The notes beneath the pieces are model-generated. The model was not told the origin of the DNA. It saw only the letters and a program-made list of their open reading frames with translations, and ran no database searches. From contig NZ_PSRT01000073.1 of the NCBI RefSeq assembly GCF_004212635.1, positions 1-44,359 on the forward strand: 44,359 nt of DNA, written 5' to 3'. Positions 7,852 through 16,078 of this stretch are shown here, piece by piece. Each line of letters opens with the position of its first letter. Positions within the stretch are counted from its first letter, which is position 1. Source of the DNA: Bradyrhizobium genosp. SA-3. Its GTDB lineage: Bacteria > Pseudomonadota > Alphaproteobacteria > Rhizobiales > Xanthobacteraceae. Both the position numbers and the translations under genes were made by a program.

Positions 7852-9813
7852 TCAAGCGGCAGGCGTCGACCATTGCTTATTTTGGTCGAGCAGGGCGAAG
7901 ATGCGGTCGGCTGATACCGGCCGACCAATGAGATATCCTTGGACTTCATCACAGCTGGTTTGGCGCAAACACTCGAGCTGCTCGGTGGTCTCTACGCCTT
8001 CCGCGACCACGCCAATGTGCAGATCCTGCGCTAGCGCGATTATTGATTTTACGATCGCCGCGCTATCCGGCCGTGTCAGCATGTCGCGTATAAAGGATTG
8101 ATCGATTTTGATGCGCGTGTAAGGCAGTTTTAGCAAATAGGTCAGCGACGAAAATCCCGTTCCGAAATCGTCGAGCGCCACCGTCACCCCCAGTTGCAGG
8201 AGTGAACTCAGGATCGATGATGCCGGCCCGTACTTTGAGATCAGCATCGACTCCGTTATTTCGATTTCAAGCCGGCTAGGGGCGACTCTGGCCTGCGTCA
8301 GGGCCTGCACGATTGTTTGCAGGATGCTGGTGTTATGGAATTGAGCTGCAGAGAAGTTCACGGCAACCCTGAGATCAGAGGGCCAGTTCGACAGCGTTGA
8401 GCAGGCGCGTCGGACTACCCATTCACCGATCGGGTGGATCAAGCCGGTTTCCTCGGCAATTGGAATGAACTCAGCCGGCGAAATGACTCCCCGGACAGGG
8501 TGTTGCCAGCGCAGCAAGGCCTCAAAGCCGGTTACTCGGTTTTCGCGAATATCAAAGAACGGTTGGTAGACGAGAAAAAGCTCGTCTCTCCCGATCGCCT
8601 CCTCCAGATCCCTTTGCAGCGCCCTTCGATCGCGCGCTGATTTGTCGTCGCTGACCTCAAAGAAGCGAACCGTTCCGGGCCCCGCTTTTTTTGCGCGATA
8701 GAGCGCAAGGTCGGCATTTTTCAGGAGCTCATGAGGCGTATCGCCGTCGCGCGGGGCCAACACGATTCCGACGCTCGTCGCGCCCGCGATCTCGCATTTT
8801 TCGATCAGGAATGGTTCGCCAAAAGCGCCGACGAAGTGCTCGGCGATTTCCAACGCGTCTTCCACTTTGGCCAGATTGGTCACGATCAGCGCAAATTCGT
8901 CCCCGCCGATCCGCGCGACAGTATCGGTCTCACGCGCGCATCGCTGCAGTCTCGCCGCGGCCTGAACGAGGAACTCATCTCCTGCGGGGTGGCCGAATTT
9001 GTCGTTCACGTCCTTAAAGCGATCGAGATCAAGGAGCAAAACCGCGAATTCCTCGCCCGAGCGAGCCAACCGGTTGAGGGCAGCTTCGAGGCTTTCGTTG
9101 AAGGCGAAACGGTTCGGCAACTGGGTCAGGGGATCCCGCCGGACCCTCCGTTCGGCTTCTAATTGAGCAATGGTGCGTTTCGTGAATTCGAAAGAATGGG
9201 CGAAAACGCCGCGCAGAAGCACGAAGCCATAGGCCACAACGAGGATAGCGACGAGCAGATAGACGAAATCGCCGTTCCTGCCGAGGCAGATTGCCGTACC
9301 CACGAAAATCGGAGCCGTGAATGCAACGGCCGCCACCGGAATCGTAGCGAAGGCGAATGCTCCGCCAGCGAGCATCCCGGAGCAAAGACATGTGATCACG
9401 AGTTGGCCGCCATTCGAGGCGTCGGCGAAGAAAGCTACCGGAACGATCGCCCAGGCGGTTCCAAGAACGAGCGCATTTCGCACCAGCCGATGCATGGCCT
9501 GTCGGGAGACGAACTGCGGCTTCGTAATCCGTCGGGATAAACGCGCCTTCAAGCCTATCGATAACGCGCCGCAAACCACGGCAGCTGCCCAGACCAGGGC
9601 ATAGTTTCTGTTGGGCGAGTGCCAGAGGGCAATTGCAAGCACCGTCGCATTGCAGGCGTTGGCTAGCATTATGCCCAGGGAATAACCAAGCACGAGGGAG
9701 ATCTGCTCCGCGCGAATGTGCCCTGCGACCGCTTCATCAGTCGCCGGGCCGCCGAAAGCCGCCAGATCCCCCGCGAATAGCTTCGAGAGATACGAGCTCA
9801 GATATGTCCTCAT
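7852..9813 (-). CDS. Multi-span membrane GGDEF-EAL c-di-GMP protein
   Basis: A 653-residue protein. The first ~220 residues hold about six transmembrane helices without a recognised MHYT or MASE signature. A GGDEF domain follows (IGGDEF, with GGDEF at 303-307) and then an EAL domain (EAL at 431-433, DDFGTGFSSL). The inhibitory RxxD site is present as RETD exactly five residues before GGDEF, so product inhibition of cyclase activity is expected, unlike the protein at 2744-5380. All main catalytic motifs appear intact. A helix-rich N-terminal sensor suggests it reads a membrane or redox signal. It is transcribed alone, towards the decayed region. Confidence 0.93.
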   Translation of the reverse strand: MRTYLSSYLSKLFAGDLAAFGGPATDEAVAGHIRAEQISLVLGYSLGIMLANACNATVLAIALWHSPNRNYALVWAAAVVCGALSIGLKARLSRRITKPQFVSRQAMHRLVRNALVLGTAWAIVPVAFFADASNGGQLVITCLCSGMLAGGAFAFATIPVAAVAFTAPIFVGTAICLGRNGDFVYLLVAILVVAYGFVLLRGVFAHSFEFTKRTIAQLEAERRVRRDPLTQLPNRFAFNESLEAALNRLARSGEEFAVLLLDLDRFKDVNDKFGHPAGDEFLVQAAARLQRCARETDTVARIGGDEFALIVTNLAKVEDALEIAEHFVGAFGEPFLIEKCEIAGATSVGIVLAPRDGDTPHELLKNADLALYRAKKAGPGTVRFFEVSDDKSARDRRALQRDLEEAIGRDELFLVYQPFFDIRENRVTGFEALLRWQHPVRGVISPAEFIPIAEETGLIHPIGEWVVRRACSTLSNWPSDLRVAVNFSAAQFHNTSILQTIVQALTQARVAPSRLEIEITESMLISKYGPASSILSSLLQLGVTVALDDFGTGFSSLTYLLKLPYTRIKIDQSFIRDMLTRPDSAAIVKSIIALAQDLHIGVVAEGVETTEQLECLRQTSCDEVQGYLIGRPVSADRIFALLDQNKQWSTPAA

Positions 9814-10522
9814 CTAGGACCCCCGCAGGACTGGCTCTAACGTTGCCGCCAGTACTGGAAGGTCGCGGCAAACATTTGAGAAAAGATAAATTCTTGAAGT
9901 TAGCCACGTTCGGCGCGGCATGGGATGGCCGAACTCATTATTTCGGTGGCTAAGGCGGGGCCGACAGCTGGGCCGACCCCTTGTCCTCTGTCACCGCAAA
10001 CGCGGGGGCATAGTTCTGTACGTTTCGTACTGACCTATGCCTTTAATCGATCGCCGAATTCAGCTCAGCGGCCATGATGGCAGCTTGTGCGCTAATCTGC
10101 GGTGGGGCGGTATGAGATCGATAGTTCTCGACGAAAATGAGATGCCGAACGCATCGTAAGTTACGGCCGCCTGCGCCGACGACTTTCTCTATCGATGACG
10201 TCGGTAGGATGACGCAGCTTGTGTCGATCGTGACCGCCCGACATCGCGCCGCTTTCCAGCGCCATATCCGATAGAACGAAGAAATGCTGCGGGTTCAACC
10301 CAAAACACGCACGATACGAACGCAACGGCAGGTCTAATGTCGCCAAGGCCATAGAGGTGATGTGGGCGCGACGATCTCCGCATCCCTCTAACCGGTGTCC
10401 CATTCCCGAGACCTAAGTACGAGCGCTGAGGCAGAAGGCGCTTGAGGCGGTGGCCGGCTGTTTTCTCGTCAAGCCAAGGCGGGACTGCTGCCCTCGCTCC
10501 TAGGAGCAATCGTGGGTGTTTC
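9814..10522. other. 700 bp gap without a recognisable gene
   Basis: Open frames here on both strands are short and Arg/His-rich. A direct repeat of GGCCGAC(A/C)-type sequence occurs near 9960-9980. No promoter, hairpin or gene could be supported. Confidence 0.4.
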
Positions 10523-10621
10523 ATGCGCAATCGTGACCTTGTCTCCGACAGCTTTCTGACACTGACTGTGGTCGGTCTGGTGGTGCTCTGCTCGAGCCTG
10601 CTTGCCTTTGCGTTCGCTTAA
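10523..10621 (+). CDS. 32-residue hydrophobic peptide upstream of fpr
   Basis: The frame reads MRNRDLVSDSFLTLTVVGLV followed by VLCSSLLAFAFA: a short charged start and one long hydrophobic helix. A GGGTG sequence lies a few bases before the ATG. It ends 93 bases before the reductase start and runs the same way. It may be a one-span membrane peptide or the truncated front of a larger membrane protein. An overlapping minus frame (10469-10891) is a shadow of fpr. Confidence 0.3.
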   Translation: MRNRDLVSDSFLTLTVVGLVVLCSSLLAFAFA

Positions 10622-10714
10622 AGCGAACGCGCTCGTTGCGTTTGGTGCCTTGACCATGATGTTTCCGGAAAACAGGTGCCCGGATCGCACTCTAACCTTC
10701 GCGGGAGCGGTGAG

Positions 10715-11479
10715 ATGAGCAACTTCAGCCAGGAAAGCGTGCTGAGCGTCCATCACTGGACCGACAATCTCTTCAGCTTCACCACCACGCGGAATCCATC
10801 GTTCCGCTTCCGCAGCGGCGAATTCACTATGATTGGGCTCAAGGTCGACGAAAAGCCGCTGCTGCGTGCCTACGGCCTCGCCAGCGCCCATTACGAGGAC
10901 CGGCTGGAATTCTTCTCGACCAGGGAGCCGAACGATCCCTTAACCTCGCGTCTGCAGCATTTGAAGGAAGGTGACAAGATCGCCGTGAGCCGCAAGGCGA
11001 CCGGGACGCTGGTCATCGACAATCTCGAGGATGGGCGCAATCTCTATCTGATTGGCACCGGCGCTGGTCTTGCTCCGTTTCTGAGCGTGATCAAGGATCC
11101 TGAAACCTATCTGCGATTCGGAAATGTCGTGCTGCTACACGGTTGCCGCCGCGTTGCCGAGCTTGCCTATGGCGAAATGATCACCGAGAAGCTGCCGAGC
11201 GACGAGCTGCTCGGGGATTTCGTGCGCTACCAGCTGATCTATTATCCGACCGTTACCCGCGATCCTTTCCGCAACCGCGGCCGGATCACCGACCTGATCG
11301 CGTCAGGCAAGTTGTTTTCGGATCTCGAACTGCCGGAAGTCGAGCCGCAGCATGACCGCGTCATGATTTGCGGCAGCCCCGCGCTGGTGCGCGATACCCG
11401 CGAGCTGTTGATGGGGAGGGGCTTGGTTGAAGGCAGTCACGGCAAGCCGGCGCAATTCGTGGTCGAAAACGGCGTTTGA
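10715..11479 (+). CDS. fpr: Ferredoxin/flavodoxin-NADP(+) reductase, divergent copy
   Basis: A 254-residue protein matching bacterial subclass I FNRs over its whole length. It has an FAD domain (about 1-100, with RKATGTLVIDNL) and an NADP domain (GTGAGLAPF, VMICGSPALV). It moves electrons between NADPH and ferredoxin or flavodoxin in the cytoplasm. The ATG at 10715 is chosen because GGGAGCGG precedes it; an upstream GTG would add 13 unrelated residues. Oddities: the FAD motif RAYS is RAYG here (Gly54), TGTG is TGAG, and the C-terminus lacks the usual extension after VVEK. These suggest a paralogue with altered flavin or nucleotide handling, or early decay. It stands alone among degenerate DNA. 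Confidence 0.9.
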   Translation: MSNFSQESVLSVHHWTDNLFSFTTTRNPSFRFRSGEFTMIGLKVDEKPLLRAYGLASAHYEDRLEFFSTREPNDPLTSRLQHLKEGDKIAVSRKATGTLVIDNLEDGRNLYLIGTGAGLAPFLSVIKDPETYLRFGNVVLLHGCRRVAELAYGEMITEKLPSDELLGDFVRYQLIYYPTVTRDPFRNRGRITDLIASGKLFSDLELPEVEPQHDRVMICGSPALVRDTRELLMGRGLVEGSHGKPAQFVVENGV

Positions 11480-12108
11480 ACAGTAGCCCTAGATTGCGTG
11501 AGATCGAGCCAGGACCTCAACTGTCACCGTCGCCCGCCGGTGGTCCTTTAAGGGTGCGTGTTCTTTATCCAGTTTGCAGGCTCGGAAAGTCCGCCACCTT
11601 TGGCAATCTGGCCGTGCACTTTGCTCACGCTGCACTCGCGCGATAGTCCGCTGTCATGTGGCCATGGCGCTGTCGCTATCACTGCCCCTCCTGTCGGCTA
11701 CTCTTTTAAACGATCTAGTCGCCCGCGGGGCACGATCAGCAGAAGTCGGAGGACCTGCAACAACACCTCGAAAGCTTTAGCAACGAGTCCGAACAGGACG
11801 GCGCAATGCGATCGATTCCATCGGTGTTGACGTACCACTTGCCGACGTCCGCTGGTTGGAGCCATTCGAGTCGTCGAACACCGCGCGCTATTCGATCTGA
11901 CTTCACAGCCCGACCCGCTCCAAGTTCTGTTTGAGGGCGCGTGCGGCTGGCTGACAGGGGACACTACCCGTCGAGATCATGGAGCCGCGTCTTGGTGGAA
12001 AGCTCGCCAGCGCCCTTAAACCTTCTGATTGTACTGGCCGACTTCCTGTCAATCGGTGTTCAAATTTGGCTCTCGTCTGCTCTGACGCGGCTTTGATGCA
12101 GCACCATT
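11480..12108. other. 630 bp gap, degenerate
   Basis: No intact frame. Pieces around 11650-11830 look hydrophobic in one frame (VAMALSLSLPLLSATLLNDL) but lack a start context. It lies directly downstream of the transposase remnant and is probably part of the same decayed element. Confidence 0.4.
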
Positions 12109-12460
12109 CTATTCTGCGCCGATTAGTCTGGCCTGAAGCAGATCGATTTTGCCGCGGCCGTACATTTGCCGTCTAACGAGTTTGAGGCGGATGATCTGCC
12201 CCTCGGTCTGCCCGTTAGACAAGGCAAAGTGATTGCCGCCCGAACTGCCGCTTCATCAATCGTAACGCCACGAGCGAATGAGCAGATGAGACTGGCACGA
12301 GTGCGCTCGATCCATGACGATAGCTCGGCGGCGGCTCCGCGCCGGATCATCAAGTGGAATTCGGCTATGATCTCTCGAGCTTCGACAAGGGTGGGAGTGG
12401 CCGCGGCTTTAGCGAATGCTCAGACCAAGATATCGGCGGGCTCAAATGGACGCGAACCCA
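12109..12460 (-). pseudogene. 3' remnant of an ISL3-family transposase
   Basis: Read on the minus strand, one frame gives REIIAEFHLMIRRGAAAELS, then WIERTRASLICSFARGVTID. After a frameshift near 12225 it continues ALSNGQTEGQIIRLKLVRRQ and MYGRGKIDLLQARLIGAE to a stop at 12109-12111. SNGQ-x-EG followed by K/R-x-MYGR is the characteristic end of ISL3 transposases (DDE type, the Glu being catalytic). At least one in-frame stop (near 12430) and the frameshift show it is dead. The N-terminal zinc-finger part and the terminal inverted repeats were not found. Confidence 0.75.
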
Positions 12461-12896
12461 CTTTTCATCGGCTTAAACCCGGAAGGGCCTTCCAATGCGC
12501 GAGCGTTTGAAACGACGATGCCGTGTACAGCGGAGCTAGAATAGAATGCAATAGCCGGCGAATGGCAGGTGGTAGAATCTGTTTCAATGCAGGCCGAATG
12601 ACACATTGGAGGGGTTTGCTGCTCCGAGCTCCTCCATCTTGAGCAATCTCGGCAACGGTAAGCGCGCCAGGCCGAAGCAAAAGAAGTCTAATCCGACTTC
12701 GTCACCGGGCGATGCCACGACAGTTTTCGTCGCCGTGCGAAAACTTGCGCAACATGATCGCGATATTTGCCGTGTCAGGCACCGTGCTGCTGGGCTTGCT
12801 AGCCGCCAAGCACTTTTAGCTTGGCATCGGGTCCAGCGCACCAGCGCACCCGACCCACCTAACCGAACATAGCATCTCGCAGCCGGCTCGCGCGAT
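12461..12896. other. 430 bp gap, degenerate
   Basis: This is where the middle of the ISL3 transposase would lie on the minus strand, but no recognisable transposase segment could be read. A minus frame at 12584-12961 contains a protein-like run (FFCFGLARLPLPRLLKMEEL) of unknown origin. Confidence 0.35.
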
Positions 12897-13121
12897 TTAC
12901 GCCAGCATCTCCCGCTGACGCGCGTCACGTTGCGCTTTGAAAGCAGCGACGAAGGCCTCAAGGCCGGCCGAGGTTAAACCGTTCTCAGTGACGAGACCCA
13001 GCCGCGTGAGGTTGACCGTCTCGATCAGGCTGTCGCCATGCGTGGAACCTCCGCCGAACAGCTTAATGACAATTCTCTGCTCCTTGCGAGTCAGCTTGTT
13101 CCAGAGCGTCAAGTCGGGCAT
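12897..13121 (-). CDS. 74-residue hypothetical protein
   Basis: The product MPDLTLWNKLTRKEQRIVIK is followed by LFGGGSTHGDSLIETVNLTR and LGLVTENGLTSAGLEAFVAA. The helix - loop - LTRLGLV - GLTSAG pattern is like a small winged-helix or terminal-helix regulator, and the composition is fully protein-like. Similar short proteins of unknown function occur in Bradyrhizobium. GTGAGG precedes the chosen ATG. A longer frame extends upstream to 13451 but is Arg/Ser-rich and unlikely. Function unknown. Confidence 0.6.
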   Translation of the reverse strand: MPDLTLWNKLTRKEQRIVIKLFGGGSTHGDSLIETVNLTRLGLVTENGLTSAGLEAFVAAFKAQRDARQREMLA

Positions 13122-13734
13122 CCCATGCCTCACGCGAATCGCTGGATGACACTGATGAATTAGCCGATCGCGCAGAGGCGAAATCGTGGCAGCGGCCTCA
13201 ACGCTGTGAGTAGAGGCTAGTTTTTTTGTAGATGCCCTGATGGTACCGAGCTCGCAACGCGGCGATGACGGTCGTGCACGGAGCCGACCCGCGCTAGAAA
13301 ATGCGAGTTCGCTTGCGCATCTTACATCGCCGCGCTCGATCGCCAACACCTTGCGCGCGAGCCGAGTGGCGTAAGCAGGAAGTGTCGCGAATGCGCCGCG
13401 ATTCTTGACGATCGCCTGATGCACGCATCCTAGTGTCTTCGGTTCGTCCAACTCTGGTCTTGACGGCTATGCCGGGCTCAGGCGAGGACAGTACATACTC
13501 TACATTCACCCATAATTCATTTGGCAGGCCCGCAATTCTGATCCGGCCGCAAGTGCCTCTCGTTACCGCAAGCACTTCGATTTTGAGGCCGGATTTTGCT
13601 CGATGCTGTTGAACTGAGCTTTGCAAGAGATCCCGAACTGGCGGAGCTAATCCAATGCTGTCAGCCCATCAACGAAGCTGTGCTTTGTAGGCAGGCCCGC
13701 AAGCTCATCGATCCCCGCAGCTTGTAAACCCTAA
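13122..13734. other. 600 bp gap, degenerate
   Basis: No intact gene. This is where the N-terminal and middle parts of the integrase found at 13735-13943 would be expected, but no recognisable integrase sequence remains. Confidence 0.4.
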
Positions 13735-13943
13735 TATTCCGGGCTGCACTCACTGCGGCACTTCTTCGCGAGCTGGTGTATCAACCGCAAGGTCGATGGC
13801 CGCCTCGAATTGCCGCCGAAGGTGGTTCAGGAGCGCCTTGGTCATTTGACCATCGCGTGGCCCTGGACATCTACGGTCACCTGTTTCCGTGTCATGATGA
13901 CAGCGAGGAACTGGCCGCAGCGGAGCGGGTATTGCTTGGTTAA
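13735..13943 (+). pseudogene. C-terminal remnant of a tyrosine site-specific integrase
   Basis: After an in-frame stop at 13732-13734 the sequence reads YSGLHSLRHFFASWCINRK, with the H-x-x-R box of tyrosine recombinases, then LPPKVVQERLGHLTIA. A one-base deletion near 13857 shifts the frame, after which it reads ALDIYGHLFP and DSEELAAAERVLLG up to the stop at 13941-13943. The Tyr of DIYGHLFP is the nucleophile position. The N-terminal half is missing. It is the fossil of the integrase of an island or prophage. It lies just before hipBA, which may have been part of the cargo. Confidence 0.8.
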
Positions 13944-13998
13944 TGCCAGGTTTATCTTGTTTAAGCTATTGAAAAGGTTGATACTTCCGGACTTTTTT

Positions 13999-14044
13999 AA
14001 GTCGTCGTTCGATGACATCCCGAAATGTCGCCGAACGACGACTT
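13999..14044. promoter_or_regulatory. Nested inverted repeat upstream of hipBA
   Basis: Perfect 13-base arms (AAGTCGTCGTTCG at 13999-14011, complement at 14032-14044) enclose a second inverted repeat GACAT/ATGTC (14013-14017 and 14025-14029). T-rich runs lie outside both arms. The structure could be a two-way terminator closing off the region upstream, or a binding site for the HipAB complex. It lies 65 bases before the hipB start. Confidence 0.6.
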
Positions 14045-14055
14045 TTTCGATTGTC

Positions 14056-14096
14056 AGCGAACGGTGACATACGCTAACGAAAGCGAACGCTGACAT
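14056..14096. promoter_or_regulatory. Direct repeat in the hipBA promoter region
   Basis: AGCGAACGGTGACAT (14056-14070) and AGCGAACGCTGACAT (14082-14096) differ at one base and start 26 bases apart. Each ends in TGACAT, the same hexamer seen in the inverted repeat just upstream. Two or more copies of a site directly before an autoregulated toxin-antitoxin operon are typical of antitoxin operators. Binding is inferred. Confidence 0.5.
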
Positions 14097-14108
14097 TTGG
14101 ATTGCCCC

Positions 14109-14393
14109 ATGCTCATACGTACACCTGCCGAGGTCGGCGCCGTCATTCGCGACAAACGCAAACGCCTCAAGCTCGACCAGTCGACACTGGCCAAGCGCAT
14201 CGGCGTCAGCCGTCAATGGGTGATCGAGGTCGAGCACGGACATCCGCGCGCAGAGCTGGCGCTTGTCCTCCGCGCTCTCGACGTCCTCGGCATCCCTGTG
14301 GACGCAAACAGTGGAACGCCCACCAGCCGCGGGTCAACCTCCGCGGTTGATATCAACGTCATCGTCACCAAAGCCAAGAAGGGCAAAGCATGA
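14109..14393 (+). CDS. hipB: HipB-like antitoxin, XRE-type DNA-binding protein
   Basis: A 94-residue protein with an XRE helix-turn-helix at about 8-62 (VIRDKRKRLKLDQSTLAKRI, then VSRQWVIEVEHG). HipB proteins bind as dimers to operator repeats, repress their own operon and hold the HipA kinase inactive. The ATG at 14109 is preferred over a TTG four codons upstream. Its stop overlaps the hipA start (ATGA), so translation is coupled and the antitoxin is made first. The repeats at 13999-14096 are probable operators. The C-terminal tail (from about residue 75) is Ser/Thr- and Lys-rich and probably flexible, as expected of a protease-sensitive antitoxin. Confidence 0.9.
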   Translation: MLIRTPAEVGAVIRDKRKRLKLDQSTLAKRIGVSRQWVIEVEHGHPRAELALVLRALDVLGIPVDANSGTPTSRGSTSAVDINVIVTKAKKGKA

Positions 14394-15673
14394 CGAGTGA
14401 ACTTGTCGCGCTCCTGGACGGCAATGAAGTTGGCCGGGTGCGCAGCGATGCCCGCAGCCGGCTGACCTTCGTCTATAACGACGACTGGCGGGGATCAGCG
14501 GGAGCTTACGCTCTCTCGCTGTCCATGCCCCTTGCCGCACAGGAACACGGCCCTGCCGCCGTGCAGGCCTTTCTTTGGGGGCTTCTGCCGGACAGTGAGC
14601 GCGTACTCGATCGTTGGGCAAAGAACTTCCAGGTCTCAGCTCGCGACGTCTTTGCTCTCATTTCCAATGTCGGCGAGGATTGCGCCGGAGCCGTCCAGTT
14701 TGTAACGCCGGATCGGCTGGAAGATCTAAAGACAGGCAAAGACCACAAGATCGAATGGCTGGACGAGCTCGAACTAGCAAACCGGCTTCAGGCGTTGCGT
14801 GAGGATCATGCTGCCTGGCGTCTGCCCCGCGACACGGGCCAATTCAGTCTTGCGGGCGTCCAGCCGAAAACGGCTTTTGCCCTGAAGAACAAGCGATGGG
14901 GCATTCCGTCCGGACGCATTCCGACCACCCATATCCTGAAACCGCCGACAGGCCACTTCGATGGTCACGCCGAGAATGAGCATATTTGCCTGCAACTCGC
15001 GCGCGAACTCGGGCTGCCGGCCGCTGAATCCAAGGTGATGTGGTTCGAAAAGGAAATCGCGATCGTGGTTGAACGCTACGATCGGCAAGTCCGTGGGAAC
15101 GACATCATCCGCGTGCATCAGGAGGACATCTGCCAAGCCATGGGCATCCTCCCGACCAAGAAATACCAGAACGAGGGCGGACCGACGCCCGCCGATGTGA
15201 TCGAGCTCCTACGCACCTACTCGACAGACCGTGAGGCTGACCTTGAGACGTTCGCCAGCGCTTTGGGCTTCAACTGGCTCATTGGAGGCTCCGACGCTCA
15301 CGCAAAGAACTATTCCTTGCTTCTGGCTAGCGGCCCGCACGTACGCCTCGCACCGCTCTACGACATAGCCAGCATTCTTCCATACGATCACGTCGACCAC
15401 CGGAAGGTCAAACTCGCCATGAAGGTCGGAGGCGAATACAAGCTCGATCAAATTGGGCTGCGCCAATGGCAGAAGTTCGCGCGCGAAACGCGGGCTGACG
15501 CGGATGTGGTCATTGGGACCCTGATCTCCATGGCCGGGCAGATCCCCGACCTCGTGAACGACATCCGCGCCCGCGCGCAAAAGGAGGGGTTGGAGAACTC
15601 CGTTATCGAGCGATTGGCAACGGCTTTGACCAAACGAGCCCAGGACTGCGAACGCCTTCTAAAGGGGACCTAG
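14390..15673 (+). CDS. hipA: HipA-like serine/threonine kinase toxin
   Basis: A 427-residue protein with the full HipA layout: N-terminal couple_hipA domain (about 1-110) and C-terminal kinase domain. Visible key residues are Ser153 in FSLAG (matching the autophosphorylated Ser150 of E. coli HipA), the VQPKTAF ATP loop, catalytic Asp302 in GGSDAHAKNYS, and metal-binding Asp325 in LYDIAS. E. coli HipA phosphorylates glutamyl-tRNA synthetase and causes growth arrest. The target here is not known. It seems complete and active, in contrast with the decayed DNA before it. It ends convergently with the broken Tat-signal gene, overlapping by a few bases. Confidence 0.95.
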   Translation: MTSELVALLDGNEVGRVRSDARSRLTFVYNDDWRGSAGAYALSLSMPLAAQEHGPAAVQAFLWGLLPDSERVLDRWAKNFQVSARDVFALISNVGEDCAGAVQFVTPDRLEDLKTGKDHKIEWLDELELANRLQALREDHAAWRLPRDTGQFSLAGVQPKTAFALKNKRWGIPSGRIPTTHILKPPTGHFDGHAENEHICLQLARELGLPAAESKVMWFEKEIAIVVERYDRQVRGNDIIRVHQEDICQAMGILPTKKYQNEGGPTPADVIELLRTYSTDREADLETFASALGFNWLIGGSDAHAKNYSLLLASGPHVRLAPLYDIASILPYDHVDHRKVKLAMKVGGEYKLDQIGLRQWQKFARETRADADVVIGTLISMAGQIPDLVNDIRARAQKEGLENSVIERLATALTKRAQDCERLLKGT

Positions 15674-15994
15674 CTTTTGGGGGCTGGCGTCGCGTCCACA
15701 GCGTCCCGGCGCGCAGTCATGCTGAGAAATTGCTGCAACCGCGTCTCTTCCTGCAGACGCCTGTCGTACTCCGCGCGGCAAACCTTATCGAGGTGCTCGA
15801 TTTCCTCGTCATGGGCGTGGGACGCCCGCCATGCCGCGAAAATCTGCTCCTCGAGCCTCAGGAGCGCGCTGGTCGTCATCCGGCGACGCAAGCGCGGTTG
15901 TGGACACGGTGGCCGTAGCGGCGCCGGCCGTAGCCGCCGCCAGCCACTTGGAAAATTGCCGGCGCGTAGTAGGTATTTGAATAGCCTGCGTCAT
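15670..15994 (-). pseudogene. Tat-signal small protein gene split by a frameshift
   Basis: Starting at 15994 the frame reads MTQAIQIPTTRRQFSKWLAA, then an Ala/Thr-rich hydrophobic stretch and TTALASPDDD: a twin-arginine signal (TRRQF) with cleavage site. A second frame, open from 15891 to 15670, gives SALLRLEEQIFAAWRASH, then HDEEIEHLDKVCRAEYDRR, an acidic helical domain. Rhizobial genomes encode one-piece proteins with this signal followed by an L-x-x-L-E-E-Q-I-F helix, so I read the two as one gene with a frameshift near 15880. The second frame also has its own ATG (MTTSALL), so it might be made alone in the cytoplasm. Confidence 0.5.
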
Positions 15995-16022
15995 GGATCA
16001 CCACTCCCATGTTGTGGGTTAG

Positions 16023-16063
16023 GGCCGGCTCGGAAGTTCGCGCTTCCGTCCGGCCTGCTTTTT
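16023..16063 (+). terminator. Terminator-like hairpin in the leader of the RHH gene
   Basis: Stem GGCCGG-CT-CGGAAG (16023-16036), loop TTCGCG, return CTTCCG-T-CCGGCC (16043-16055), then GC and five Ts (16059-16063). It is a convincing intrinsic terminator on the plus strand but ends only 15 bases before the start codon at 16079. No plus-strand gene precedes it, so it may attenuate the small gene cluster or stop readthrough from hipA. Confidence 0.55.
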
Positions 16064-16064
16064 A

Positions 16065-16072
16065 GGTATACC
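16065..16072. promoter_or_regulatory. GGTATACC palindrome before the RHH gene
   Basis: A perfect 8-base palindrome sits six bases before the ATG of the ribbon-helix-helix gene, overlapping the place of the ribosome site. Small palindromes in this position are the usual operators of self-repressing RHH proteins. Binding is inferred. Confidence 0.3.
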
Positions 16073-16078
16073 CAAATC

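Noticed and set aside
8691..9604. Several long plus-strand open frames
   Set aside because: They lie opposite the GGDEF-EAL gene and are Arg/Ser-rich shadows caused by its high GC.
11769..11790. Possible tts box (TtsI site of type III secretion) with TCGAAAGCT core
   Set aside because: Only the core matches; the rest of the long consensus is absent and no effector-like gene follows.
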